The notes under the pieces were generated by a model. It saw nothing but the letters and a program-made list of their open reading frames with translations, did not search any database and had not been told where the DNA came from. This document shows positions 22,395 to 34,978 of a DNA stretch of 64,000 nt, in pieces. The stretch's first letter is position 1, and the number at the start of each line of letters is the position of its first letter. Position numbers and translations under genes: made by a program. This stretch comes from Eonycteris spelaea (Eukaryota > Chordata > Mammalia > Chiroptera > Pteropodidae): positions 4,402,001-4,466,000 of the forward strand of contig PUFA01000066.1 of NCBI GenBank assembly GCA_003508835.1, in the 5' to 3' direction.

Positions 22395-23275
22395 TCGAAT
22401 CCTTTGGGCCGAGTTTTTTCAGAGCAGGTGCATGTATCATAAATAGTTCATTAATTTGTATTGTTCATTGATATCCCATTGCATGGATATCCATTTACCC
22501 GTTGATGTATCTTTGGGTTGTTTTTATTTTTTTGGCTGTTATAAATAATATAGCCACATACTTTAATTTTTTCCTTAGGACGAGATTACTGGAATGTATG
22601 ATAAATATATACTTTTAACTTTTTGAGAAACTTCAGCTCTGTCTTCCAAAGTGACTGTGTCATTTTACATCTGTATCAGCAATACCTGAGGGTTTCAGGT
22701 GCTCTACATTCTCACTGACACTTGGTGTTGTCAATCATTTTATTTTAGCTATTCTGGTGGATTCATAGTGTATTTCATTGTGCATTTAATATGTGTTTTT
22801 CTAATGACTACTGATGTTACATATCTTTTTATGTATTTTTTGGTTAATATACATATACACATGTTTATATTTTTTTAGTGAAAGATTCACTCAAGTCTTT
22901 CACTCATTTTTTATTGTTCTGTTTGTCTTATTAAGATATTGTTTATGTATTCTAGATACAAGTCTTTTGCAAGATGTACGTTTTGCAAATATATTTCTCT
23001 GATATCTTATTATTTTATTTCTTTAATTTCTTAGAGCTTAATTTGCTCTTATTTTTCTGGTTTCTTAAGGTGAAAGCTCAGACAATTGATGTTAGAACTT
23101 TCTTCTTTCTAAATATAAGTGTGCATGGTTATAAATTTTCCTATAAGCCCCTTTTAGCAGCACCCCACACATGTTGACATGTGTTTTCAGTAATGATTTC
23201 TAATTTAATTCTGTTATGGTCAGAGGACATATTTTGTGTGAATTTAGTTGTTGAAAATTTATCGGGACTTTAAAA
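22395..23275 (-). mobile_element. LINE-1 (L1M) ORF2 3' region relic
   Basis: On the plus strand this is old L1 in reverse: 'cccattgcatggatatccat', 'tgttataaataatatagcca', 'ccaaagtgactgtgtcattt', 'ttttagctattctggtggat' and 'gtattctagatacaagtctt', the usual order from the ORF2 end inward. At 23055-23175 it jumps to a more internal ORF2 block, implying an internal deletion. No frame survives. Confidence 0.8.
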
Positions 23276-24130
23276 ATAGATTTTTAGTTTTAGAAGGCAT
23301 TTAGATTTACAGAAAAATTAAGGAGATAGTACAGAGAGTGCTCATATGCCCCATACCCAGTTTCTCCTATTATTAAGGTTATAGATAGTGTGGTATAACC
23401 GTTACAATTAATGGACAAATATGAATACACTATTATTAGCTAAAGTCCATAGTTGATGAAAATGTCCTGAGTGTTTATCTCCTGCTCTTTTTCTGCTCCA
23501 GGATCCCATCCAAGTTACCACCTTACACTTTATTGTCATGCCTCCTGGACAACTCTTGGCTGTGTTAATTTCTTAGACTTTCCTTATTTTCAATTACCTT
23601 GAAAGTTTTGAGGAGTATTCATCAAGTATTTTTAGACTATTCCTTGATTGGAATTTGACTTTTTTTTTTTATGATAAGACTGGGATTATGGGTTTTGGGG
23701 AGGAAGAAGATAGTGATAAAGTATCATTTTCATATTATATCAAGGGTGTATAAGGTCAACATGATTTATGACCTGTTGTTTACCTTGGTCACCTGGCCAA
23801 GGCAGACTTTGTCAGGTTTCTTCAGTGTTGCCCCACTATGCACACACTCATTCCATCCTCTATATTCTTTAGAAATAAGTCATTGTTCGTAGCCCACACC
23901 TAAGAAGTGGAGAGCTATTTTTGCTGGACACAAGATTCCTGGTTAACTGTTTTCTTTTCCCTCTCAGTACTTTGGATATGTTATTTCAATATCTTCTGGC
24001 TTCCGTTGTTTCTGACGGGAAATTGGTAATTGATATCATATTGATTCTTCTGTATGCAACATGCCCTTCTCTGCTGCTTTTAATATTTTCTTGCAGTTTT
24101 CGGTAAACTATTTCTGTTAAGAAAATGTTT
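23276..24130 (-). mobile_element. LINE-1 3' UTR-type fragment, second insertion
   Basis: A separate minus-strand L1 piece whose 3' end is near 23276 ('gatttacagaaaaattaagg'). It continues with 'acaattaatggacaaatatg', 'tattagctaaagtccatagt' and 'aggatcccatccaagttacc', and near 23925 a 'tttttgctggacacaagatt' block. The reverse complement of part of it recurs at 49495-49845, which supports a shared L1 module. It joins the previous L1 with no unique sequence between. Confidence 0.75.
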
Positions 24131-24514
24131 TATTTCTTCTAGAATCACAAGTTCCTATTCTCTCTTTTTCTATGCAACCGATTCTAGCTTCCTGGCTAAG
24201 AGTGTATTTGGCAATGCAGACGACTATGTTATGGTTTGACTCCTATCATCTATTATTCCTCTGACCACAGTTTCGTTTGGTAGTTGCCACATAATCCAGT
24301 TTTATCAAATGAGAGATTCAGAAATTCTGTCTCAGTTGTCGGAGAAAGAGAAATTTCATTTTCCTGCTGGATTTGAAGACAGGGTAGCATAGCCATGTGG
24401 CTTCTGTCAGCCATCTTGCCACCTCACAGAGCCTGAGGAAGAAACCCTGTCTGAGGGCATTGGGAGTAGAAAGAGTCAGGTCTCAGTGGAATTGTTCAAG
24501 TCCTGAATTAACCC
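24131..24514. other. Unclassified, possibly repeat-derived
   Basis: Nothing recognised with confidence. It lies between an L1 and a family D copy and may be part of either. Confidence 0.35.
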
Positions 24515-24641
24515 ATGTCAGAAGCCAAGTGTTCCCTTACTCTGTAGTTACGTGAGCCTACAAATTCCTTCTTTGCTTAAGTTAGAATGAATAGTTTTTT
24601 GTCTCTTGCAAACGAAACAGCCCTGACTAATATAACCTTCT
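24515..24641 (+). mobile_element. Family D repeat, sense copy
   Basis: Has the terminal order 'cctacaaattccttctttgc', 'ttaagttagaatgaatag', 'ctcttgcaaacgaaacagcc', 'ctgactaatata'. This is a common LTR-like end in mammals. Reverse-oriented relatives occur at 52327, 53325/53743 and 55019. I recognise the pattern but cannot name the family; family D is my label. Confidence 0.6.
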
Positions 24642-25047
24642 CTCTCTTTGCACCATCGAACAAATCTTGGCCAAGTCTTCTTTGGGAAGGGGATTAAAAT
24701 GAGATTAAAGCAATATTCTTTGATTTTTTTTTCTGGCGCTGCACTTTGAAAAGTAATGTCCTTGGACTAGTCCTGTCCTTTCTTCGGATTTTGATTTTCT
24801 CTTTTAGGAATAAGTTCATTTTTCTGTAAGCAGATTAAACTATATTTCTGATGGTCCCCTTCATCTTAAACTCTCTGATTTTAGGAAGTCCTTATTTGAA
24901 ATTACAATGTTAGTGACTCTAAGATTTAATAGAATTAAGACTTTGAAGTCAAACGCACATTCATTTGAAAACTTGTACTGCCACATATTAGTTATATCAC
25001 CAAAAGAAGTTTCTTGATCTGCTTACATTTCAATATTTCTAATTATA

Positions 25048-25051
<4 letters not shown>
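24642..25051. other. Unique AT-rich sequence
   Basis: Nothing recognised. Confidence 0.4.

Positions 25052-25088
<37 letters not shown>
25052..25088. repeat. AT dinucleotide microsatellite
   Basis: About 18 uninterrupted AT units. Self-complementary tracts of this kind can extrude as cruciforms and are often polymorphic. Confidence 0.97.
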
Positions 25089-25090
<2 letters not shown>

Positions 25091-25600
25091 CATGGGGTGG
25101 TTGTAATAATTAAATACAATAATGCTATGTAGTCATATGTAGTAAGGATTCAATAAACAACTACAATTATGTACTACACCTTCCCAGTGGTATTTTTATC
25201 TGGAAATAGCATTTCCCAGGATATGTTTGGTAGGCTGCAGCCCCGCAAATGGCCTCACCAAAAGGATTCTGTAGTCAAATACATTTAGACAGTGCTTACG
25301 CTCTCCCTTCCCCTAGTTTCAAGGCACATTAGGATAGTAAAAGCTCTAAAAAGTTCTTCAATAAATAAAGCTGCGTAAATTTGTTGATCCAGCATCTCAA
25401 ACATATTTGACTACACAACGCTTTTTTCCTTCACAGGTGTATACTTATCAACACATATTAATACAAAAAGAGTTGACAACTTTAAGGTGGGATTTCAGAC
25501 ATTCATCAAGGTGTGGAAGCATATTTTGAGGGGAATTCCAGGTCTTCCCAGGTTTCTCTTCATTCGAAAACCTGACTTTATTCAAAATTTTAACTTACCT
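25089..25600. other. Unique sequence
   Basis: Nothing recognised. Confidence 0.4.
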
Positions 25601-25794
25601 CAGAGGCTGGCAAACTATGTCCCATGGACCAGCCACCTGTTTTTACAAAAAGAGCTTTATTAGGTCATTTCTGCCTTGTCTTAGCTTCTTCAGTGTTAAA
25701 AGGGCAGAGTTGAGTAGTTGGGACAGAAACTGAATGGCCTGCAATGCCTAAAATATTTACTAATTGGGTTTTTAACAAAATTCCGTTGGCCCTG
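25601..25794 (-). mobile_element. hAT-Charlie-type MITE
   Basis: Reverse copy: 'cagaggctggcaaactatgt', 'gggcagagttgagtagttgg', 'atgcctaaaatatttacta' and the far end 'ccgttggccctg'. No target-site duplication is recognisable, so the edges are less certain than for the copy at 9387. Confidence 0.8.
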
Positions 25795-26597
25795 GCCCAA
25801 TGACCAGATTATATCTGTAAGAACTATGTGAACTCAGAGTGGATTTTTTTAAGTCCATCTTAGTAAGTTCTTCTTTTTTTTTTTTAATCCAGTTTATCAG
25901 GTGAGGTGCTATCTCTTTATATTAATACGCCTAACTTTAGAAAACATACCAAAAACACTCAACAGTCATTTCACTCAGAGGGAGCAGAAGGAGAGGGAAA
26001 TTCCCTGATGAGACAGGAATTGATAGCTCACAGGAACTAAACATCCCTCAGCTATCCTGGTCCTTAAATCTGAGTAGTTCTCGAAGCAATTGCATCGTTG
26101 CCCATTTCCTTATGAAATTTTTTTGTGTGTGTTCTCTTCCTGTTGCACCACGTTGTCCTTTAGAATAAATGATATCATCATGAGCTATTGCTATATCTTT
26201 TTATCATGTCTGCTAAGTTGCACTGTGATTCCTGTCGAATTACTTTTGGGGCAGCAATGTCACTGAGGGGAACATAAACAGAGAGCTCCTTTTGAAGTGG
26301 TTAAGAACAGCCAACTTTGGGTCCCGGGGGTTTGGATTCATGGCTGGTACCACAGCAGTGGCTTTCAGGGAAATGAATGGGATTTCTGAGAAGAGACACT
26401 CAGCTTCCTGATTTGTATCACATCATAAGGCCTTTTAAGCAGCTCATTTAAATATCTGGCTAAGATTTCTCTTTTCCAGTCTGTGGAGGATGGAAAGAAA
26501 CCCTGCCTTATCATACAAACTAGAAATCTTGGTCTCACGGGAAATCTACTCTGTGGATGCAGAGATTAATTTTGAGTTCTGAGTATAAGAGTCTCTG
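25795..26597. other. Unique sequence
   Basis: Nothing recognised apart from a T-run near 25873. Confidence 0.4.
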
Positions 26598-26960
26598 TCC
26601 ATCTATTCATTCAACAATTCACTGAGAGCCTGCTTCGTACCATGTACTGGGGATGTAGAGGGGTGAGTAAATTACACAACATTTTTGCTCTCGTGGAGAC
26701 TAAAGTCTGACAGGGTAGATATATAACAAAAAAGTAGTCAGACCACATTTAATTGTCACTTGTGATACTCTGCAGTGGTAGGTGACAGCAGGCATCACTT
26801 AGCTAATCGTGTGGTCCAGGATGTTGTATCTTTGGACTTCTCCTGAACCCTGAAGGACATCATAGAACCAGGTCCACCTGGGAGAAGAAAAGGACATTTC
26901 AGGTAGAGACAGCAGCATGAGAGAAGGCTTTTAAATCTGGTAGCTACATTTTGGAAAAAG
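26598..26960 (-). mobile_element. L2 LINE 3' region
   Basis: Reversed L2 with 'attcattcaacaattcactg', 'gtactggggatgtagagg', 'ctcgtggagactaaagtctg' and, deeper, 'gacagcagcatgagagaagg'. It spans the 3' tail and the block upstream of it. Confidence 0.8.
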
Positions 26961-28164
26961 ATCTTAGACCTTAGATATTAATCTTGACATATTCTTAAAT
27001 TAGTTTAATTTCAAGGAACTTCACCATTGTCGGCCTCGGCCTTCTTACCTTCTCATTTCTTCAATGGCAATAGCAGCTTCACCATGAGTGCTTTGTGGAA
27101 AACCATAGGAAATCTTGCTAATATTTTGATCAGAGTTAATGGGAGAAAAATGACTTTTATGTTACTGTTATCTCATTTATTAAAATCTCAGATAACAATG
27201 CCCAAGCAAATCTTAGTGTCTCAAGCATCCTCACTCGTGTTTGTAAAGATGTAGTGGGTGTGTCGGGAGGCAGAATCTGAATAAAATGACAGCTGTATTC
27301 CACATTTCTGTAATTCCAGTCAAAATGCCAATCTGAGGTATTACTTCCTTCTAAACTGCTGGATGGAAGAAAAATTCCCAGTGATATTTATGTAATTTAT
27401 TGTGAGTTTTAAAAAGTAAAATAAAATAAAATTCTTTATTAAGCAATTTCCCCCCAAACTCAACTGTACTAATTAAGTCTCCATGGATAAATATACTCAT
27501 AAATAGTCATATTTTATCAAAGTCAAATACAGGGCAAATACTTGTGTTCATGCACTTATAAACCTGACTTATTAAATAAAATCAGTGCTGTACTCTTTAA
27601 ATTAAGATTCCATTCATTAATAAATGTTTAATAAAAATGTAAAGATGGAAAATTATTTGAAGAAGAAATACATCTCCAGTATTTCCAGTTGAATCCAGCT
27701 CAGTGAAATGCAAATTTTATAAATTTCGATCCATCAAATAGAAATTTTACTATAAAAGGTTTTCATGGAAATAATAGCTGTCAACTATCAATTAATGCAT
27801 ACAGTCCCATTTTCCTTAAGTACGGTATTGAACTTTAATGAAAGGTTACTTATTCTATCAAATTGCTTTATACTTTGTAAGATTAAACTTAACTAAAAAT
27901 TAACATCAGTATTCCATGAAGAGAGCATGCAAACAAATTCACCTAAATGACAGGGGAGCCTAAATGTTTTTGTTGCACACTGAGAAATATGCTTCCAACA
28001 CACATTTTAAAGATGCAAAGAATTCATTTTTAAACCAATGCTAACAGAACATTTAACCCTTTCTCTCCTGTATTTCTGTACCTTCTTACTTCGAGCCACC
28101 TGTGACATATGCACATTGCTTTTGTGTCTGCCAATAGGGCACAAGCTTAACTCAGCAGCAGCCA
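26961..28164. other. Unique AT-rich sequence
   Basis: About 1.2 kb with no transposon recognised except a short ATAAA-type run at 27414-27431. The block 27480-27900 is uniformly AT-rich with strings such as 'atcaattaatgcat' (27786); weak candidate for conserved non-coding sequence. Confidence 0.5.
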
Positions 28165-28425
28165 GGCGGCGTGGGATGTAGTAGTAAGACCAGGGGCTTG
28201 TCCCAAATATAATTGGGCTCAAATTCCAGCTCTGTCACTCACAAGGTGCGTAATCCTGATCTAGCTGCTTAGTCCTCCTGCGCCTAACATTCTTCATCTG
28301 CAAAGTGAGAACAGTTAAACTTCTCTTTGAGGATTCCTCTGCATATTAAGGCGAAGAAAAGTGTACATGTGCAGCTTGGAGCACTACAGGTGTCTAATGG
28401 AAGCCATACGTATTATTATAGAACT
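28165..28425 (+). mobile_element. MIR SINE relic, near full length
   Basis: Sense MIR with B-box-derived 'gggctcaaattccagctctg', 'attcttcatctgcaaagtga' and the tail 'ttggagcactacaggtgtct'. A clear copy. Confidence 0.85.
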
Positions 28426-28734
28426 GGCACGAGATTAGGTAAGGATGTCCATGTCCTAATGCACAAAGTCGCCGCCCACCCAAACTAGGTGTGCGTCGAG
28501 ATAGGAAGATCATAATGCATTTTTGTAGTTTTGCAAAATGACGCTTGTTCAGATCTGCAAGGCAACAACATGCACGTGCTGTAACGAGGAGCGATCGATA
28601 ACAACGTTAGTGAGCCAGGCACACTCTCTGGCCTTTGCAAACTCCCTAAATGCTGGGTTAGAATGTGTCTTCCCCACACCATGTGTGCATCAGTGTGGAA
28701 TGGCACGGGGTGGTGCTAACTAAAGAAGCAATAA
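28426..28734. other. Unique sequence
   Basis: Nothing recognised; short opposed open frames without features. Confidence 0.4.
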
Positions 28735-28880
28735 CGTAGAATCAGATTTGGGTTCTTGTCCCAGCTCTGACACCAAGCAAACGCATGCCCCTGGACAAGC
28801 CTTCTTCCTTTCTAGACACGAGTTTCATCACCTGGAAGATGAGCAGTGGGCAGGTGTAAGTGGGACGGTATCTACAGGAG
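28735..28880 (+). mobile_element. MIR SINE relic, 5' half
   Basis: Head and core: 'tagaatcagatttgggttct', 'gtcccagctctgacacca' and 'gagtttcatcacctggaaga'. The tail is lost in a G-rich stretch. Confidence 0.75.
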
Positions 28881-30499
28881 GGGGAGGTGGGCTCCGGCCA
28901 GAGGACACACGTGAGTCTCACCACAGGGACAGCCTCTACTCAGCGCCAGCTGCCTACTGCCCGGACTGAGTATTGCTAGATCTGCAAGAAAAGTCAGAAA
29001 TTTAGATTTGGTAAATAACTAAAAATGATTGTTTTAAAACAAACACTGTGGTTGTCAAAGAAAACGTATCTGCAGGAGGACATCATACTTGTGGGCTGCC
29101 CGTTTGTAACCCTGAGCTGAATGTTCTCTCCAGATCTGCAGATTTTTAATTTTAGGGAAGTCTCCTTTTTTGTCCAATTCTTTATGCTATAATCCTGAAA
29201 AATGATTTACAAAACCCAAATAGATTTTGGCATGAACTAAGCTTAAATTGACTGCTTTCTATCACAAATTAATATTAACCAGAGCTTGTCAGATACTAAA
29301 TATTTATTTTAGGAATACACATAGCCTTGGCTTTCATCTGGGTTAAGCTCTAATCTTTGGCCTGTCAGTTTCAGGATGTAGCGCTGGATAAATCACGCTC
29401 TCTTGAACAGATAGATGCCAGGGTGGTTGTATACAAATGGAACGATGTGTCAATGAACACCCGAGTTTGGGTTACATCTACTATAAACATCGACATTCCT
29501 TTGCAATGAGCCCACTTGCTGGTTAAGCAGTTACAGCTTTAGAAGGTTTGATGTTTCTGTGCTCAGTCAGGTTCTAATGATTTCAGATATTTGCAATTAA
29601 TGAACCATTAGATGAATTGGTGGAGCACCATCAGAAGGGTTTAAGAATTGGGTCAGAACCACAGACAAGCTATTGCCCACAGGGATGGCAATCACTGAAG
29701 ACAAAACAGTGAGAAATTGAATTAATGATTTTGTTCATGCCCCCTCATCCCTCCCTGTATACACATTTTCTTTCTTGGTAAAATATTAGCCCTTTACGAG
29801 TGTCTAAGTTCAGCAAACACAGAAAGGGAGGAGAAAACCGAAAAGCAAAAAAGAAAAATGCTTGCCTCCTATTTCTCCAGTGAAGACTCGATCTTCCGAG
29901 ATGCTCACCTATACCAAAAAATGACCCTACTTCTCAGTGTTTGCCCGAATCTTCCTGGGCCTTTGTCTCGAGCGCCTACGTTTTATTAATTACACCACAC
30001 ACTGACCATCTTAGGAAAATGATTAGTGGAACTTTAGAAACATGGAAATGAATACATGGTTACGTGGGCTCGATATAAACCCCAGGGTGACCATCTTTTA
30101 AGAAGCACGTGTGAGGGGTTGAACAACAGCCTGTCGCTGTGGCACTTAAAATCCGGCAGTGCCATGAGTCATTGCTTGGTGGTGGCTGGCGCTTTAGATG
30201 CATTTGTAATTTGAAAAGTTCAATTAATCCTAAAGTATATATTTTTTTGTCTGTTTCCCACTCAGGAAAGAGATCTTGTGTTAGCAGACTCTCGCTGACT
30301 GGTGGGAAGGGCCATTCTAAGGTAAGCTAAACTCAGATACTTGCTAAATTTATGGTGGCTGCTGTTTTTCATAAGACAGAAAGTCAGTTTTTGAAAAAGG
30401 ACTTTACCACCCTGGAAACATATTTTCAATGAAAATTCTGGGGCTTTCTTCATAGTTTGTGTTGTTATGTGATATTTCGTTGTGCGTTTATTTGCTTGT
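28881..30499. other. Unique sequence
   Basis: About 1.6 kb with no repeat or exon recognised. Long AT-rich segments without repeat debris make parts of it candidates for conserved non-coding sequence. Confidence 0.5.
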
Positions 30500-30642
30500 G
30501 TTCATCTTTGGTCTCCCCACTAGAATGTAAACTATATGATGTTGGGGTTTTGGTCATTTAGTCCATGGCTCTATCTCTGCTGGCTGTAAGAATCCTGGCA
30601 CACAGCAGATGCTTAATGAAGACTTATTGAATGAATGCAGAA
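30500..30642 (+). mobile_element. L2 LINE 3' tail
   Basis: Clear sense L2: 'ccactagaatgtaaactata', 'atcctggcacacagcagatg' and 'cttattgaatgaatgc'. Confidence 0.88.
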
Positions 30643-30744
30643 ATGAGTATTTGTCGTCACAAGAAAGTGACTTTGGAATTTGTATGGTCCTGGAGGAATA
30701 TTGATAGGGCCAGGCAGTGACATTATTGCTCGTGGGCAGGCTCA

Positions 30745-31300
30745 TTTACTTGTTTAGTCAACCAGTTTTTATTGAGGACCTACTATGTGCCAGATCCTAC
30801 TAAGCATTGCAGTTTACCATGCACAATTCCCTTACCTTCTTGTGGGGAAAATAGAAAATCAACACGTAATTATACAAGTGATAAACTTAATGAAAAGTTA
30901 GATAACTATTTTGATGGAAAAATGCAGGGACTTTGAGAACATGTGATACGGGAGCCCACTTTAGCTAGGAGGGACCAGGAAGGTTTCCTTGGAAAAGGGA
31001 CATTGAACTTGAGGCTTCAAGAGTAAACAAGCGCTGGAGAGTATTGAGAGCAGAGGAGGAGCACAGGCCAAGGTTCTGAGTGGGGGCAGCTTCACCTGTA
31101 AAATGCAAGAGCGAACCGTTGTGGCTGTAGCAGGGAGAGGAGGTGGAGGAGAGTGAGGAGTACGAGATGGGCCAGGGAGAAAGCTCTGGCGAAACGACCG
31201 TGTCGGGGGAAGCCACACCGAAAGGGTTTGCCTTTATCCTCAGAGACATGAGAGGCCATCACAGTGTCCCGAGTAAGGCAGTAAAGTGATCAAATTTTTA
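30745..31300 (-). mobile_element. L2 LINE 3' region, long copy
   Basis: Reversed L2 of about 550 bases: 'ttattgaggacctactatgt', 'gaccaggaaggtttccttgg', 'ttgaacttgaggcttcaaga' and an end near 'ggcagtaaagtgatcaaatt'. The two minus-strand frames at 30961-31249 are shadows of it. Confidence 0.88.
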
Positions 31301-31674
31301 AATTTTAAAATAGTATTCAAGTAAATTAGAAATACAGTTATTTTTCCATGGTGAGGAGTCCGATTTTTAATTTCCTTATAAGAAGGAGAGTAACAGACTC
31401 TCTTAAAGTAGAGTAAAATAACGAAGAGCTAATAGTTGGGGCAAAAGGCCTTACCTCCAATTATCCATACATTAATCCGGCTCTCTCCAGAGACAGTTTT
31501 GTCTTCACCTGTTTCTAAAAGTGACACAGACTTCAGAGATTTAATGAGACCGGATGGCTTCGTTTTGAATTAAATAGGGAATTGCTCGAGTGCTAGGTGT
31601 TCAAAACGTGTGTCCCCCTCCGCTGAACTTGGCCTAGGCAGTTACCGTCGATTCATGAAATTATTTGATCGATC
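31301..31674. other. Unique sequence
   Basis: Nothing recognised; ends with a gatcgatcgatt string. Confidence 0.4.
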
Positions 31675-32010
31675 GATTCTTCCTTCACACATCCAACAAA
31701 CATATTATGAGCACCTTGCATATGTCATGCCTTAGTTGCCAGGGCTGGAAATGAACATAACTATCTTCTCCGTCAGTCATGTACGTGGTGCTCAACAAGG
31801 GTTTGATGGATGGCTGAATGATAGGCAGGGTGCTCCCAGTCAGGAGTGGCTACGTAAATTGCACAACCTCGTCCCTTGTTATGAGTTATAAGAAAAGACA
31901 GTGCTCTGGAGAACCCAGTCCTACTTGAAAAAAAATAGAAGGAGATCAGAGAAGATTCCAGTGTGAGGAGAGAACATTTGATTCGGGCTTTGAAGAATCA
32001 GTAAGAGTCT
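31675..32010 (-). mobile_element. L2 LINE fragments, mixed orientation
   Basis: Begins as reversed L2 ('atccaacaaacatattatga', 'gttgccagggctggaaatga'), is broken at about 31772-31835 by a sense L2-like tail ('gtgctcaacaagggtttgat'), then resumes reversed L2 ('acatttgattcgggctttga'). It may be an older L2 hit by a second fragment or a local rearrangement. Confidence 0.6.
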
Positions 32011-32312
32011 CTAAGCAAAACGCATAGCATAAATAATGGCCAACATGCAGACTTGCCTAAATCTTAGTCATTCTGTAATTTATCATTGTATACTATTTTC
32101 TAATTTTTGCCATGACCTTTTCCTTGTTATTTAATATTTCTATTTCCATAGACTTAAAAATTAAATCTTATCCTAAGTAATAAGAGCTATGAAAAGATGG
32201 CTCGACAACCTACTTTTAGTTAGCTTTTTTTTTTATGATATGTATTTAAAGGAAAAGTCATGCTATAGATTGTTCATACAATGTCCAGTGGCTCTACTTC
32301 TGGACAGCTTAC
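32011..32312. other. Unique AT-rich sequence
   Basis: Nothing recognised. Confidence 0.4.
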
Positions 32313-32648
32313 CAGATGAGAGAATAGCGAAGGGCCAGATAGTGAACATTTTAGGCTCTTCAGGCCAAGAGGCAAAATCAAAGGTATCATATATGCATTT
32401 ATATAACAAGAGGCAAAACAAATTTCCAGAAATTATTTATTGACAAAATTCAAAATATAATAATAGTTTTAAAAGTATAATTTTTTTATAATAGGGGTTT
32501 ATAAATGAGAATGAGATTTTTAAAAGTGTTCTCTATCACCAAATTGTGTGTGAATATTCATCTATAGAAAACATTCTTGATTTGCGGATCATACAAAAAC
32601 AGACAATGGCTCAGATTTGACTTGCGGTCTCTAGTTTGCCAACCCCCG
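32313..32648 (+). mobile_element. hAT-Charlie-type element, aggcaaaatc subfamily
   Basis: Non-autonomous element with 'agggccagatagtgaacatt', 'ggccaagaggcaaaatcaaa', an AT-rich centre, 'ctctatcaccaaattgtgtg' and the end 'ctagtttgccaaccccc'. It shares all these blocks with the copy at 53357-53742, so both belong to one subfamily (MER33-like). The left terminus is eroded. Confidence 0.82.
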
Positions 32649-32839
32649 TTCTAAGGCAGTTTTTACTTTAAAATTCTTATTGATCAAATATTACCGTTCA
32701 CAAATAATCTCTACTATTTGCAGCCAAGGGCATTCTAATTGATACACATCAAAATAAAAATTTCTCTAGGAATCACCCCAAACCATCTAACGTCCACCGA
32801 AGGGATGATTAGCCAACTTTAGGAAATAAGAGTCTTCAT

Positions 32840-33020
32840 TCATTAGACACTTATGTGCCTGGTATTGGATTCTAAATATTTATACAGACGAACAAGTTTA
32901 ATCCCTAAAAAAAAAAACCCATCCGGTAGGCATGACTGTTATTGCGTTTTGTGGGTGCGGAAATTACGTCACAGAGTCTTTGAACAGCTCTAAAGTGAGG
33001 CGGTAAGACAGTGTCTGCCA
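32840..33020 (-). mobile_element. MIR SINE relic
   Basis: Reversed MIR: 'gacacttatgtgcctggtat', 'gttttgtgggtgcggaaatt', 'aacagctctaaagtgaggcg'. An A-run at 32908 interrupts it. Confidence 0.65.
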
Positions 33021-34978
33021 TTGTGATGCTTCGCTGAGGTCCTTTATCTCCATTTATGTGCAAATGAACCATGCACATGGAACTTGCTTCTGATTCCAAC
33101 TTCCCAAACTAACTGGCACATCTCAGAGAAGTCAGATATGGAAACAGATGATGCAGCTTTAAAAAAAATTATCATTACATTTTTTTATGGCTAAGGAGCA
33201 TCTGGAGCAATTTAAGAAGTTAGAGGGAGAATAAGATGCTTTACAACGTAATATGCCCCAGGACTGCCATACGAGGGGAAACGCGTTAGTGGAATAATGG
33301 CTCGTGCCTTCCTTTTTTGGTGTGCTTTATCCAGATCTCGAGAACATTACTGCAGTGAGGTTAGCTCTTTAGTTAGTTAGTTTAAAAAAATTTTTTCTTT
33401 AATTCTAGCATTCCAGGGAATAATGCAGCACTCCAAATAATAATTCATACTGAGAAATCATACCCTTCACAGGGAAGAGAACAAAGAATAAAAATGTGAA
33501 TCATTAAAAAGAAAAAAAAAAGACTGTAAATAAACCCCTGTAATTTGCATCACAAAAGGGAAGTCAGTTCCAAATGGTTCAGTAACCTCATCACCAGCCT
33601 CACTGATAATCATTGCGATATTCTCCGTCTCTCCCTTAAGATAATGAGCAGCACACGTTGGGAAAAAAAATGTAAACACGAGCCACAATTTCTCATCCAA
33701 ATACAAAACAAAATGCAATGACTCACCTTAAGGTTTGCTTTTGAGCTGTAGTGCAGAGAATTTTAATTTACAATCTGTCCCTTCTTTTAAAAGGTCAGCC
33801 AAGGGAGAAATACAACAAAATTATGAACGTTGCCTTTCTAACTAGACAATACATTTCACCCTGACCTTCCCTGATGGTGGTCCCATCTGAAATTAACTCA
33901 GAGAATGAATGCTTCAATAATTAACCACATTTAAAGACAATAATTAGTAAACATTTTTGTCACCCTTAAAACTATGCTGCTGCCATTAAGATTTCTATGG
34001 TTCTCCAATTACATTATAAATCAAAAGTAATCCAAAAAGGCAGTGCAATCATGGGAATGCACGGGCTGCATCGGAAATCCAGATATCAGCTTCTTCCTCC
34101 CTCTGCCATCCTTCTGTTCATTTATTTTATTTTCTCAAGCAATGTAGCCGCACACGCATCATCATAATAAATACCCCGTTTACCTCAGAAAATGATTCTC
34201 ACTAGTTGTGCCAAGCAACAATATAGAGTATAGGTTCCCCCCCTCCCCTCCCAAACACCTGCCTTTTTTTTCTATAGAATTTATTTTAAAAGGCTGAAAA
34301 AGAAAAATCTTCATGGACAGGAAAGAAAGGACTGAAAGAACATTATGCAAAACAGATGTAAAACGGTCTCAATAATGCTGCATGCTACTATTGATACCTT
34401 ATCTCGGTCTTTTTTTTTGCCTGTCAAGGCAATCGATAGAGTTCAACCCCAGACTCCTATCTTTATGTTTCCTCTCAATTATGGTTGTTCAACATAAAAT
34501 TGGATCATCTCAAACATCCCTAGTGGGATAGAGGAGGAAATATGTCAGATTTTTTTTTTTTTTTTTAAAGATGATGTCTCATCTGTTGGACCGGGTTAAA
34601 CTGCCGTATTCTTTGAGTACGCCCCATTTTCTTGCTCCTTCAAGAAACGTTTGCGGCTCTGCTTCTCGGATGATGTAGCCCACTTCGTTGCATATACATG
34701 GGCTTCCGAGTGCTTATGTGTTTGTATATCACACACTCAATGCAAGGGCTGCCTTTGACTTGCTGGGCAGAGCAAACGCATTCAAATGTCCCATCTCCAG
34801 CCACCTGAATGTTTATGCCGGCATGTCATTTAGGGAGAGGTGATATCGATCACAAAGATTTTAAAGTCTGTTTAAAATGTTCAGGAATGTTTTGCATCCT
34901 AAACACACACATCCCCAGTATGAGACGTTTTGGGCATTCATATCCTGTCACTTGGTGCATTTTCAAAAGTGAAATCTC
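33021..34978. other. Unique sequence, candidate conserved block
   Basis: Nearly 2 kb without a recognised transposon. The part 33720-34240 is uniformly AT-rich and clean, with homeodomain-type 'ataattagta' and 'ttccctgatggtggtccc'. A T-run lies at 34551-34566. I infer possible conserved non-coding sequence; the 83-codon minus frame at 33467-33718 has no protein features. Confidence 0.4.
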
